A stretch of 64,000 nt of DNA from Schaalia turicensis ACS-279-V-Col4 (GTDB lineage Bacteria > Actinomycetota > Actinomycetes > Actinomycetales > Actinomycetaceae): the NCBI RefSeq assembly GCF_000296505.1, contig NZ_JH815208.1:621163-685162 (forward strand), given 5' to 3'. This document shows, one piece after another, positions 57,401 to 64,000 of this stretch (position 1 is its first letter; every line of letters begins with the position of its first letter). Under the pieces are notes generated by a model. That model saw only the letters and a list, made by a program, of their open reading frames with translations, did not search any database and had not been told where the DNA came from. The position numbers and the translations under genes were made by a program.

Positions 57401-59075
57401 CGGTTTAACGCTGACGGTTAATGGTTTGGGTATCGATGGTGACAAGGTTGCCAACGGTGACAAGCTCACGTTAAGCGGAAAGGTTACCGGTTCATTCTCG
57501 GCAGTTGCTACAAGCCCCGGTGGCACCTCAAAGCGTTTCAAGTTCGCTTGGAATGCGGTGCAAGATGGTTCGACAAGGGATCCGAACTCGAGCAACGTCA
57601 AGGCAATTGAGTACACGCTCGTCGTAGTGAAGCCGTATCAGGGGATTCTGCCCGCCGATATTCTGGTTGGTGAAGAAACTCAGCATAATGCTGCGTATCC
57701 GGTGCGCCGTGGGGAATCGCTCGACTTTGTAGGCGCACTGAATGTTGAGCCTATTAAAGAACAAATGAAGGCAATCGAGGCTCTTTATCCTGGGGTTGCT
57801 GATTACAAGAAACTTGGGATTCAGGTTCGCAACTTTGCCTTCGAAGCAACCTTCACTATTCCGGAAGGCCTCTCGCTTCCGGCAGAAGTCACGCCACAAG
57901 TTCAGGACTTTGGTGAAGGCTTCAAGGTTGAGGAAACATCAGTTCACGGTCGAACCCTTACGGTGAAGATGACGCTGAATAAGGACGTCACGAACTACGC
58001 ACAGTTGCAAAAGATTGTTATGGATGCTGGTGCGAAGGATCACTGGATGAAGATGGTTATCCCCGGTGTCACGGTTAATTCGGATGCTCCGGCTGGTAAG
58101 CAGCTGACGCTCTTTGGTGAAGTCACCGGCGCGTTCGAAGCGACAGCTACCTCTGAAGCTGGAACGGCTAAGGAATTCAACTTTTCCTGGGGTGCGGAAC
58201 AGTGGCCTGATGGCAGGGATGCTGTGGCTGATGCTTCGGACAAGTCCATTCGTTTCACAGTCATCACTCCGGATCAGGCGCTGTTGCCCGCCGACATTCT
58301 GGTCAATGGTGATACCGAGAATTCAGCTATCCACATGACCAAGCGCGAAAGTGAATTGAACTTCTCGGCTGACCTTGATGTCAGCGTGATTCAGAAGAAG
58401 ATGGAAGAGATCGAAAAGAGCAACAACGTGCCCGCGGAGCACTTCGATCGAGTGATGGTGAAGCGGATCGAGAGTGAATTCACGACTCGCATTAGCGTTC
58501 CTGAAGAACTTCGAGCAGTCTGGCCGAAGGACAAGGCAAGCTACGCCCTGACCGGAACGGATGCTTTTGAGATCTCGGATGTGGCGTATGCAGATGGTGT
58601 CGTCACTCTTTCGATGAAGCTTAAGGGCGACTACCCAACGTACAAGGCTTTGCGTCAAGCAATTCATGATGACACGAAGTCGAGCTTGATTCTGACAGTG
58701 GCTGGCTTCAAGGTGCCAGACACCGCGCCACTTGACCAGAACATCACCGTGAGTGGCGAGGTTTCTGGATACATGAAGGCGTTGGCGACAGCTGAAGGTG
58801 GTCGTTCGGCATCGTTCTCGATGGAATGGGTTTCTGTCCAGAAGGAAGGCGGACGCGACAAGATCCTTGAGGGAACTGACAGCTCGGCAGTTCAGCTCAC
58901 CTTGAAGGTCACGAAAGATCCTGCAGTGATCGATGTCAAGCCGCCATCGCCTGCAAAACTCCCGAAGACGGGTGCTGCGCACATTGGGCTGTCTTTGTAC
59001 GTGTCGCTAGCTTTCCTTGTTGCAGGTGGCACCATGGTGGCGTCCCAACGACGTACTCGCAAGGAGTTCAACTGA
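54405..59075 (+). CDS. LPXTG-anchored surface protein with beta-helix, InlB-like and three repeat domains
   Basis: This 1556-residue protein has a signal peptide (cleavage near AWA-TE), a Ser/Thr-rich stretch (35-130), a region with parallel beta-helix character (about 135-540, starting VWVNADSGSDDNAGTSADAP as in adhesins), InlB B-repeat-like modules (about 545-710; YHNNNGGTNF, AQYDVNLYQVAFSANGG), and three tandem domains of about 200-230 residues starting near 848, 1079 and 1292 (PGDIWGVNP; PADILVGEE; PADILVNGD). The C-terminus has the sorting signal LPKTG (from residue 1519), a hydrophobic helix and RRTRKEFN. Sortase should attach it to the cell wall; a host-surface or interbacterial adhesin is likely. 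Confidence 0.93.
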   Translation: MKNHRAPWTRGTCRRLLALAVSASVVLIGVPASAWATEQIEGSESTVSKVQAPASQTAPTDSSSQADASDNGMGVSASNSSDSENATTENTQSTGSGEPTASSSLPSQASPSDSNKIAQPQRLPRMAPATKSLSDVWVNADSGSDDNAGTSADAPLASLKAGLNALGDGGTLHIAGTFTTGTPLTIPSGAHLDVYSDATFTGSNGQNGIILSAGAKLGASHGAKLTMSGFATALDIASGAEVNDGIYILDRNAIAFNLKGKFNGSSREALTVSALESTGRAFTYGKGSSFNNCTVNVQAKDEKSEQYAPLVMNNASLTTRGVWYYLNPEKDTYSLDLNNSDLYVYKATGSSAYKQTMAIFGQLRIVNGSTLTSDGSRISQGDHSTMEVTDSTMVFKNSTAGGYNINYENSNATFTNSTLVGENLRYIPLFGAGRNNPEGQFIKFVGNSVVNTAAVDKTADNGGANAPAQYVVTGGSFKIAYDPTYNYNVTTPTNGAENGNERLSLLTLADSSTNVLNPKNINGDRYTYNVARASDDGLKHVWVPSAKVTYVLNNSNASFADGSQQSKTATTIRGYALDMIAGNVDPGTPTDANGVEFLGWFYRDDAGAEHEFDASSAVDTNLEVYAKWNAASVIYHNNNGGTNFVSAVAPSAQSATVLDFDSISAQDSTFAVPGKTFKHWTTDPAGQGKPIAPGETLSITGASSIDLYAQYDVNLYQVAFSANGGRFSDDSVFKTNPDVFTVITDPNGGDVAVLKKKAEYGDEFRSLLGALDYNTLVPDQKAQKNGWILGDTTNWYTTPTGGKKYNFKDRKSWLFSRPGDNPQITKDMTFYLGWKEDPKVDKIENDAEIPGDIWGVNPAESSKEQFVRVGDTFSVTGVINADSIKDQMNVIESLFPEVTGSDRSAVMMDRSANSENSKLSQIALTSPTSTFTATLTMPEGVTIPESPQGTPAGLGDAFEVTDVKVDDRDITVTLSLKAGMTDYAKLKAAVESVTPMADGGLTLTVNGLGIDGDKVANGDKLTLSGKVTGSFSAVATSPGGTSKRFKFAWNAVQDGSTRDPNSSNVKAIEYTLVVVKPYQGILPADILVGEETQHNAAYPVRRGESLDFVGALNVEPIKEQMKAIEALYPGVADYKKLGIQVRNFAFEATFTIPEGLSLPAEVTPQVQDFGEGFKVEETSVHGRTLTVKMTLNKDVTNYAQLQKIVMDAGAKDHWMKMVIPGVTVNSDAPAGKQLTLFGEVTGAFEATATSEAGTAKEFNFSWGAEQWPDGRDAVADASDKSIRFTVITPDQALLPADILVNGDTENSAIHMTKRESELNFSADLDVSVIQKKMEEIEKSNNVPAEHFDRVMVKRIESEFTTRISVPEELRAVWPKDKASYALTGTDAFEISDVAYADGVVTLSMKLKGDYPTYKALRQAIHDDTKSSLILTVAGFKVPDTAPLDQNITVSGEVSGYMKALATAEGGRSASFSMEWVSVQKEGGRDKILEGTDSSAVQLTLKVTKDPAVIDVKPPSPAKLPKTGAAHIGLSLYVSLAFLVAGGTMVASQRRTRKEFN
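56949..58917 (+). repeat. Three diverged tandem domain repeats in the LPXTG protein
   Basis: Each unit opens with a PxDI segment, then an R-G/S-E/D-x-L/F stretch, then IKDQM, IKEQM or IQKKM plus a short helix, and closes with ATSPGGTSKRFKFAW, ATSEAGTAKEFNFSW or ATAEGGRSASFSMEW followed by a strand. The units diverge at DNA level, unlike the FTR1 repeats, so the duplication is old. Confidence 0.75.
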
Positions 59076-59142
59076 TCGACGGGCAGAGCGTTATTCGGTA
59101 TAGCGTGCTGTACCAGTAGCTGAAGCGTCTGTCAGACGGAAC

Positions 59143-59193
59143 AAGACCCTGGCTTCTGCGGACACATTATGTGCCTGTAGAAGCCAGGGTCTT
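59143..59193. terminator. Hairpin terminator between the LPXTG gene and menF
   Basis: AAGACCCTGGCTTCT and its exact complement form a 15-bp stem around a 21-base loop. It lies 67 bases past the LPXTG stop. No clear T run follows on either strand. Confidence 0.6.
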
Positions 59194-59257
59194 ACTGTCT
59201 ATCAACCGTTGATTTTTGGAGCGGTCTAGGGGTCTCTCTTCTGCTGCAAGTGCGCCG

Positions 59258-59502
59258 ACTGCGCTTGGTGCCGTGCCACGATCCTGGCCTTGGCACTAGT
59301 TGCATCTGATGCGACGGATGTGTGTCTAAAAGCTCGGATTTGTCGCGTTGGGTGTAGTTGGTGCCGTGTGTGGGTTGGTTTTTTGTTCCCGACTGCACTT
59401 GGTGCGACGGTTTTGCTTGGATAGTCGTGTTTGTGTCGCGTGGGGTGTAGTTGGGGCCGTGTCACGATCCTGACCCTGGCACCTGTTACACCTGGTGCGA
59501 CG
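59258..59502 (+). repeat. Array B of the 93-94-bp dispersed intergenic repeat
   Basis: Left arms begin at 59301 (TGCATCTGATGCGAC), 59394 (TGCACTTGGTGCGAC) and 59487 (TACACCTGGTGCGAC), 93 bp apart. Right arms GTCGCGTNGGGTGTAG end at 59357 and 59450; the third unit is cut short. A second element, GCCGTGYCACGATCCTGRCC, precedes units 1 and 3 (about 59270 and 59456). The units match array A at 1661-1811 in arms, spacing and orientation. Confidence 0.78.
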
Positions 59503-59545
59503 CTCTACCCGCCAAGCGACAAAGTGAGTCCGCCAAGGATGTCTC

Positions 59546-60799
59546 TCACAAGCCGAGTGCGTCCAGCAATGGCGCCATCTTCTGGCGCGTTTCTGCAAGC
59601 TCAATCTCAGGATCAGAATCCGGCATAATCCCGCCACCTGCAAAAATGCGCAGTGTATGCCCGTCGTCTTCAACAAGGCCACAGCGGAGGGCAATGCAGA
59701 ATTCCCCCTCACCGTCGGCGTCGATCCAACCGACTGGTCCGGAATAGCGTCCGCGCGCGGTTTGCTCGTGAACTTTCAGCAGCTCAAGCGCCTCGAGGCG
59801 CGGTGTCCCGCAGACTGCTGCGGTCGGATGTAAAGCGGCGACTGCATCCAACAGGTTCGCATCTGCCAAAGTGGCGTCAATGTCGGAAGCAAAGTGGACG
59901 ACGTTCGGGAGCTCCAAAATGAAGGGATCATCGGGTGCGTTGACTTCAGATGCGAGGGGAGCAAGCGCCGAAACAACGGAATCAACCGCCAAAGTGTGTT
60001 CGCGACGATCCTTCGCGGATGCGAGCAATTCATCGGTGTGGCCGGCGGGCGCAGTTCCAGCCAAGACTCGCGAACGTAGCTGAGAAACGTGCACGGACGC
60101 GAGCATTTCAGGAGTGGCGCCCACAAGGTCATGGACGGCGAAACGCCAGGTCTGCGGGTAGAGCCTATTGAGTCGAGCAAGAAGATACCGCTGGTCAATC
60201 GCGGTTTCAGCCCGTACGAGCATGTCGCGCGCCATGACGGCCTTCGCGGCATCCCCAGCCTGGAGGCGCCCCGCGAGTTCTTTGACGCTGGACGCCCATT
60301 CGGCTTGCGTCATCCTGCCGGTATCGGTCACGAGGCCGTCCGGCCCGGTCAGTTCGCTGTCCTTAAAACTGGGGCGGAGCTGGGCGAGCACCTCAAGTGG
60401 ATCACGAGCAGTATCCGAGCAGGACATTGAAACAGCCCAGCGTTCCTTGTTGGTCGCCACGATCACGAATTCGGGGATGCTCAGGTATGAAACAGAGGGG
60501 GAAGCGAAACCGTAGGACCCAAAAGCAAGGGGAAGGCTGAGGCCAGTGTGGTCGGCCTCGCCGATTGCGGAACGGCGCACCTGGTCCCACCACGATGCCG
60601 AATCGGAAATAGCGGACGGGGTGTTGGATGACCATTCGGCGGCGGTGCCCCAGCCGACCATTGATTGACGCCATCCGAACCACACGAAAGGCGAAACGCC
60701 GTCGGGGATCAGTTCAAGCAGCGGCGTGTTTTCCCAGCGGGTGCCTTGAAGTGAGGCTGCACGCACACGCAAAGTGGGAACGGAAAGCTCGGTGGGCAT
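59546..60799 (-). CDS. menF: Isochorismate synthase
   Basis: Converts chorismate to isochorismate, first step of menaquinone synthesis. The 417 residues show the family motifs VMARDMLVRAE, ATPEMLASVH, LAGTAPAG, HTLAVDSVVSAL, LHPTAAVCGTPR and the C-terminal FCIALRCGLVEDDGHTLRIFAGGGI. An entC role (siderophore) is possible in principle, but no siderophore genes are near and all other men genes are. Confidence 0.92.
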   Translation of the reverse strand: MPTELSVPTLRVRAASLQGTRWENTPLLELIPDGVSPFVWFGWRQSMVGWGTAAEWSSNTPSAISDSASWWDQVRRSAIGEADHTGLSLPLAFGSYGFASPSVSYLSIPEFVIVATNKERWAVSMSCSDTARDPLEVLAQLRPSFKDSELTGPDGLVTDTGRMTQAEWASSVKELAGRLQAGDAAKAVMARDMLVRAETAIDQRYLLARLNRLYPQTWRFAVHDLVGATPEMLASVHVSQLRSRVLAGTAPAGHTDELLASAKDRREHTLAVDSVVSALAPLASEVNAPDDPFILELPNVVHFASDIDATLADANLLDAVAALHPTAAVCGTPRLEALELLKVHEQTARGRYSGPVGWIDADGEGEFCIALRCGLVEDDGHTLRIFAGGGIMPDSDPEIELAETRQKMAPLLDALGL

Positions 60800-60900
60800 G
60801 GGTCAATCTTACCCGTGCGACTTTGCTGGGGTGTGTGCGCCTCACCTGGGTGTGGGTGTGAGGGTGAACCAATGCGGGCGTCTTACTGGTGAGGACGGGC

Positions 60901-60994
60901 GCGGGGATGCGCGAAGTGTGAACGGGCAGTGCGATGTGGGCGCGGGAGCGGGGATGCGCGAAGTGTGAACGAGCAGTGCGATATGGGTGCAGGT
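60901..60994 (+). repeat. Two 47-bp tandem repeats between menF and menG
   Basis: GCGGGGATGCGCGAAGTGTG opens each unit at 60901 and 60948; the units differ at a few positions. The surrounding divergent intergenic stretch (60800-61028) is G-rich on the plus strand and should also hold both promoters. Confidence 0.8.
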
Positions 60995-61028
60995 ATGACA
61001 CGAGGGGCCGACGTGGGAAGATAGGGGT

Positions 61029-61748
61029 ATGGAGAATGAACCTTCGGGCGCACTGCGCGCTGACCTCACGAAATCAACCACCGACGTCGCATCGATGTTC
61101 GACCGTGTTGCCGAGCGCTATGACCTTATGGATGCGCTGATGACAGGCGGTATGGATCACGTGTGGATGGTCGCGTTGCGCAACGCGGTGAAGCCGGCAC
61201 CGGGGGAGAGGATCCTTGACCTTGCTGCGGGCACGGGCGCTTCGTCGGCAGCCTTGGCGAAGGGCGGGGCGGAGGTTGTGGCTTGCGACCTGTCCGAAGG
61301 CATGATCGAGGTTGGTCGCCAGCGTCACCCCGACATTGAGTTCGTCCAGGGTAATGCGCTTGACCTGCAGTTCGAAGATGGGTCCTTTGATGCGGTGACG
61401 ATTTCGTGGGGTCTGCGTAATATCCCAGATCCGGCTCGCGCGCTACGTGAGATGGCGCGAGTTGTTCGTCCACGAGGCCGCCTGGTTGTCTGCGAGTTTT
61501 CAACCCCGCCGAACGCGGTTTTCCGTAGGCTCTACAACTTCTACCAGTCCACCGTGATGCCGGTGATGGCGAAAGTAATGTCGTCGAATGATGTCGCCTA
61601 TGACTATCTGATCGAGTCGATTCGTGATTGGCCGGATCAGCAAGATGTTGCTCGAATGATCGCCGCGAACGGCTGGACCGATGTCCAGTATCGAAACCTT
61701 ACTGGCGGAATCGCGGCACTGCACCGAGCTGTGAAGCCGTTGCCCTAA
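61029..61748 (+). CDS. menG: Demethylmenaquinone methyltransferase
   Basis: SAM-dependent methylation of demethylmenaquinone, last step of the pathway. The 239 residues match UbiE/MenG: VASMFDRVAERYDLMDAL, the SAM motif ILDLAAGTGASS, SWGLRNIPDPARALREM and CEFSTPPN. It is followed by a terminator and then the menJ-like gene. Confidence 0.96.
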   Translation: MENEPSGALRADLTKSTTDVASMFDRVAERYDLMDALMTGGMDHVWMVALRNAVKPAPGERILDLAAGTGASSAALAKGGAEVVACDLSEGMIEVGRQRHPDIEFVQGNALDLQFEDGSFDAVTISWGLRNIPDPARALREMARVVRPRGRLVVCEFSTPPNAVFRRLYNFYQSTVMPVMAKVMSSNDVAYDYLIESIRDWPDQQDVARMIAANGWTDVQYRNLTGGIAALHRAVKPLP

Positions 61749-61772
61749 GGGCACCACAGATCAATGAGGAGG

Positions 61773-61805
61773 AAGGCGTACCGAATTAGGTACGTCTTCT
61801 TTTTC
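61773..61805 (+). terminator. Rho-independent terminator after menG
   Basis: AAGGCGTACC and GGTACGTCTT form a 10-bp stem with one G-T pair around GAATTA, followed by CTTTTTCC. It lies 25 bases after the stop. Confidence 0.88.
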
Positions 61806-61996
61806 CGAATTGAATGCATCTTTGTTAACGCTCGCATTTCACTTTTCCCGAAAATCCGCCTTTCTTGAAGAACGGGCGCACTCGTTGGCGCAACAGGCTA
61901 CGCTTTCAATTCGGATCGCGGTGCAGTGCACACCGCTCCGACTTGCACATCTGCGCAGCCCGTACAGCTGCGCTCACTTTTTTGGGAGGGCTACCA

Positions 61997-63277
61997 GTGG
62001 TCAATGACCTTACTGGCGTAACGGATGCCGACGTCATTATCGTCGGTGCCGGACCTGCGGGTTCCTCCACCGCATATCACCTGGCAAAGCTAGGGATTGA
62101 CGTCCTCGTCCTTGAAAAAGCAGAGTTTCCGCGCGACAAGATTTGCGGTGACGGCCTGACTCCCGCGGCCGTCCACGAATTGATCGCGATGGGCATGGAC
62201 ATCTCCACGTGGAACCGAAACCGAGGGCTGACCGTCGTCGGCGGAGGACACACGATTTCCCTTGACTGGCCTGATCAGAAGTCGCTTCCGGGCTATGGGA
62301 TGACGCGCGCACGCATGCAGCTGGACCACGATCTGATCCAGCATGCAGTGCATGCGGGCGCCCGTCTGATGGAGGGAATTACCGTCACCGGCGCACTGAC
62401 CAGTCCAATGGGTCGCGTGTGCGGTGTGAAGGCAAAGAAGGGGCGCGGTAAAGATGCCGAGGCCTTGGAAATGCGCGCCAAGATGGTTGTCGACTGCGGT
62501 GGTGTTTCTGCCAGGCTCGCTACCTCTCTCGGCATCGAAAAGGCGATCAAGCGCCCCATGGGTGTTGCGGCGCGCGCCTACTTCAAGTCGCCTCGTGGCA
62601 ACGAAGACTACATGGAATCCCAGCTGGAACTCTGGTCGGGCGTGCCCGGGCAATCGGACCTGCTTCCCGGTTACGGCTGGGTCTTTCCCATGGGCGACGG
62701 AATCGTCAACGTTGGTTTGGGCTCTGTTGCCTCTACAGCCAATGCGACGCAGCTTCCCTACAAGAAGGTCTTCGAACAGTGGATCGCGAACGTGCCTGAG
62801 GAATGGGGATTCACCCCTGAAAATCAGATCGGCCCGCTCCGCTCAGCTGCCCTCCCGATGAGCTTCAATCGCAAGCCACACTACGTGTCGGGCCTCGTAC
62901 TCGTTGGTGACGCAGGTGGCATGGTGTCTCCGTTTAATGGCGAAGGTATCGCACCGGCTCTGAAGGCGGGTCGCTTCGCTGCCTCGTGCATCGCCCAAGC
63001 CTTCTCGCGCACCACGTCGGCAGGCATCGACCGCGCCATGAGCGAATATCCCGAACTTCTCCGCGAAGAATACGGTGGCTACTACCAGCTGGGCCGAGTC
63101 TTCGTGGCTCTCATTGAAAATCCGCGAATCATGCAGCTCTGCACCAACAGGGGTCTGCCAATTCCGCGACTTATGACTTTCGTTCACAAGCTACTTTCTG
63201 ACGGCTATGAACGTAAGGGCGGCGACTTTGATGACCGCCTCATCACAATGTTGACAAAGATGGTGCCGTCCGTATGA
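61997..63277 (+). CDS. Geranylgeranyl reductase family oxidoreductase, MenJ-like
   Basis: This 426-residue flavoprotein has the FAD motif VIIVGAGPAGSSTAYHLAKLG, EKAEFPRDKICGDGLTP, and the late GDAGGMVSPFNGEGI typical of the family. In mycobacteria MenJ reduces one double bond of the menaquinone side chain. Location between menG and nuoA supports that role here. GTG 61997 is set by GGGAGGG six bases upstream; frames from 61865 add a non-conserved basic segment. Confidence 0.92.
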   Translation: MVNDLTGVTDADVIIVGAGPAGSSTAYHLAKLGIDVLVLEKAEFPRDKICGDGLTPAAVHELIAMGMDISTWNRNRGLTVVGGGHTISLDWPDQKSLPGYGMTRARMQLDHDLIQHAVHAGARLMEGITVTGALTSPMGRVCGVKAKKGRGKDAEALEMRAKMVVDCGGVSARLATSLGIEKAIKRPMGVAARAYFKSPRGNEDYMESQLELWSGVPGQSDLLPGYGWVFPMGDGIVNVGLGSVASTANATQLPYKKVFEQWIANVPEEWGFTPENQIGPLRSAALPMSFNRKPHYVSGLVLVGDAGGMVSPFNGEGIAPALKAGRFAASCIAQAFSRTTSAGIDRAMSEYPELLREEYGGYYQLGRVFVALIENPRIMQLCTNRGLPIPRLMTFVHKLLSDGYERKGGDFDDRLITMLTKMVPSV

Positions 63278-63311
63278 ACGCCCTTCACTTCTTTCAACCC
63301 CGGGAGGAACG

Positions 63312-63671
63312 ATGACGAATCCCTATTTTCCGTTGCTGATTATGGCTGCGGCTGCACTCGTGCTGGCACTTGGTGGCCTTGGCGCATCGGCGATTCTCGG
63401 CCCGACGAAGAAGTCTAAGACCAAAGCTGACAACTATGAATGTGGCATTGAACCGACCTCGGGGCACCTTCACGAAGGTCGCTTCCCGGTTCGTTACTAC
63501 CTGGTCGCCATGACGTTCATCATCTTCGACATTGAAGTCGTCTTCATGTACCCGTGGGCAGTGAGCTTCAGCCAGCTCGGCCTGTTCGGGCTTATTGCAA
63601 TGCTGACGTTCATCGCGCTCATCACCGTGCCATACGTGTACGAGTGGCGACGCGGTGGCCTGGATTACTGA
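63312..63671 (+). CDS. nuoA: NADH-quinone oxidoreductase subunit A
   Basis: Small membrane subunit of Complex I. The 119 residues have three helices and the conserved YECGIEPTSGHLHEGRFPVRYYLVAMTFIIFDIEVVF region, here visible as YECGIEP, RFPVRYY and FIIFDIEVVF. GGGAGGAACG precedes the ATG. It opens the nuo operon. Confidence 0.96.
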   Translation: MTNPYFPLLIMAAAALVLALGGLGASAILGPTKKSKTKADNYECGIEPTSGHLHEGRFPVRYYLVAMTFIIFDIEVVFMYPWAVSFSQLGLFGLIAMLTFIALITVPYVYEWRRGGLDY

Positions 63672-63688
63672 GGGACAGGAGCAGATAA

Positions 63689-64000
63689 ATGGGTCTTGAA
63701 GAAAGCCTGCCCGCTGGCGTTGCGCTGACAAGCATCGAGAAGGTTCTCGGCCTTGCACGCAAGTACAGCCAGTGGCCGGTCACCATGGGTCTGGCATGTT
63801 GTGCTATTGAAATGATGGCAGCCGGCACACCTCGATTCGATATGTCCCGCTTCGGTCTGGAAGTTTTCCGCGCATCGCCGCGTCACTCGGACATGATGAT
63901 CGTTTCAGGTCGTGTCAGCCACAAGATGGCTCCCGTTATTCGTCGTGTCTACGACTCTATGCCGGAACCCAAATGGGTTATTTCGATGGGTGCATGCGCA
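63689..64000 (+). CDS. nuoB: NADH-quinone oxidoreductase subunit B (3' end outside window)
   Basis: The first 104 residues of NuoB, which carries cluster N2 at the quinone site. Visible are [16 protein letters not shown] (two cluster cysteines), [20 protein letters not shown] and the SMGACA with the third cysteine at the window end. ATG 63689 follows AGGAG. Confidence 0.96.
   Translation, partial: MGLEESLPAGVALTSIEKVLGLARKYSQWPVTMGLACCAIEMMAAGTPRFDMSRFGLEVFRASPRHSDMMIVSGRVSHKMAPVIRRVYDSMPEPKWVISMGACA

Larger units (their letters stand above)
59076..59545. other. Intergenic region with terminator and repeat array B
   Basis: No gene is supported. It contains a long hairpin (59143-59193) and the second array of the 93-bp repeat family (59258-59502), ending at the 3' end of menF. 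A handful of short frames across the repeats are chance. Confidence 0.6.

Noticed and set aside
59546..60799. Siderophore isochorismate synthase (EntC)
   Set aside because: No other siderophore genes are present and the gene lies among the menaquinone genes.

Overview
The window looks like chromosome of a high-GC Gram-positive bacterium of the Actinomycetaceae (Schaalia/Actinomyces type). This rests on gene content: a 32-residue basic ribosomal peptide of the mycobacterial bS22 type beside a small HTH gene, the order zincin-like gene-tilS-hpt-ftsH-folE-folP-folBK-DUF3180, disA next to radA, DtxR/IdeR-type iron boxes, frequent GTG starts, a full set of men genes, and an LPXTG surface protein. 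No rRNA, tRNA, CRISPR array or transposase was seen.

Layout. 1-4750: the 3' part of clpC and a complete ppdK (pyruvate phosphate dikinase). About 4751-19070: a block with visibly higher GC and a different codon style, devoted to iron. It has two modules, each headed by a DtxR/IdeR-like operator. Module 1 (5128-9571) is a DUF4418 cysteine-rich membrane protein, a DUF6273 protein, two FtsX/MacB-like permeases and an ATPase. Module 2 (9698-18890) is an FTR1 iron permease carrying four near-identical 113-residue repeats, a P19/Tp34 iron lipoprotein, a DUF2318 Fe-S membrane protein, two more permeases, an ATPase, an FMN-binding lipoprotein with a flavinylation motif, and its ApbE flavin transferase. 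The block ends in what reads as a truncated feoA, directly against the 3' end of a long FAD/Fe-S oxidase gene on the other strand. I interpret the block as a transferred or rearranged iron-uptake island.

19076-29026: FAD/Fe-S oxidase, an unknown 416-residue protein, an alpha/beta hydrolase, a secreted NlpC/P60 cell-wall hydrolase, inorganic pyrophosphatase and a PBP4-type carboxypeptidase. 29027-38618: the zincin-like gene (active site lost), tilS, hpt, ftsH, the folate genes folE-folP-folBK, DUF3180 and a membrane-anchored unknown. 38744-43634 (minus strand): disA, radA, and a two-gene Trk potassium uptake system. 43870-45555: HTH protein, bS22-like peptide, histidine phosphatase, PLDc_N protein.

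45711-63277: menaquinone biosynthesis, as menA-menE-menB (minus) divergent from menC-menD (plus), then an HtrA-like protease and the 1556-residue LPXTG protein, then menF (minus) and menG-menJ-like (plus). nuoA and the start of nuoB follow, so quinone synthesis and Complex I are physically linked. menH and menI are not in the window. A 93-94-bp intergenic repeat family occurs at both ends of the window (1661-1811 and 59258-59502).
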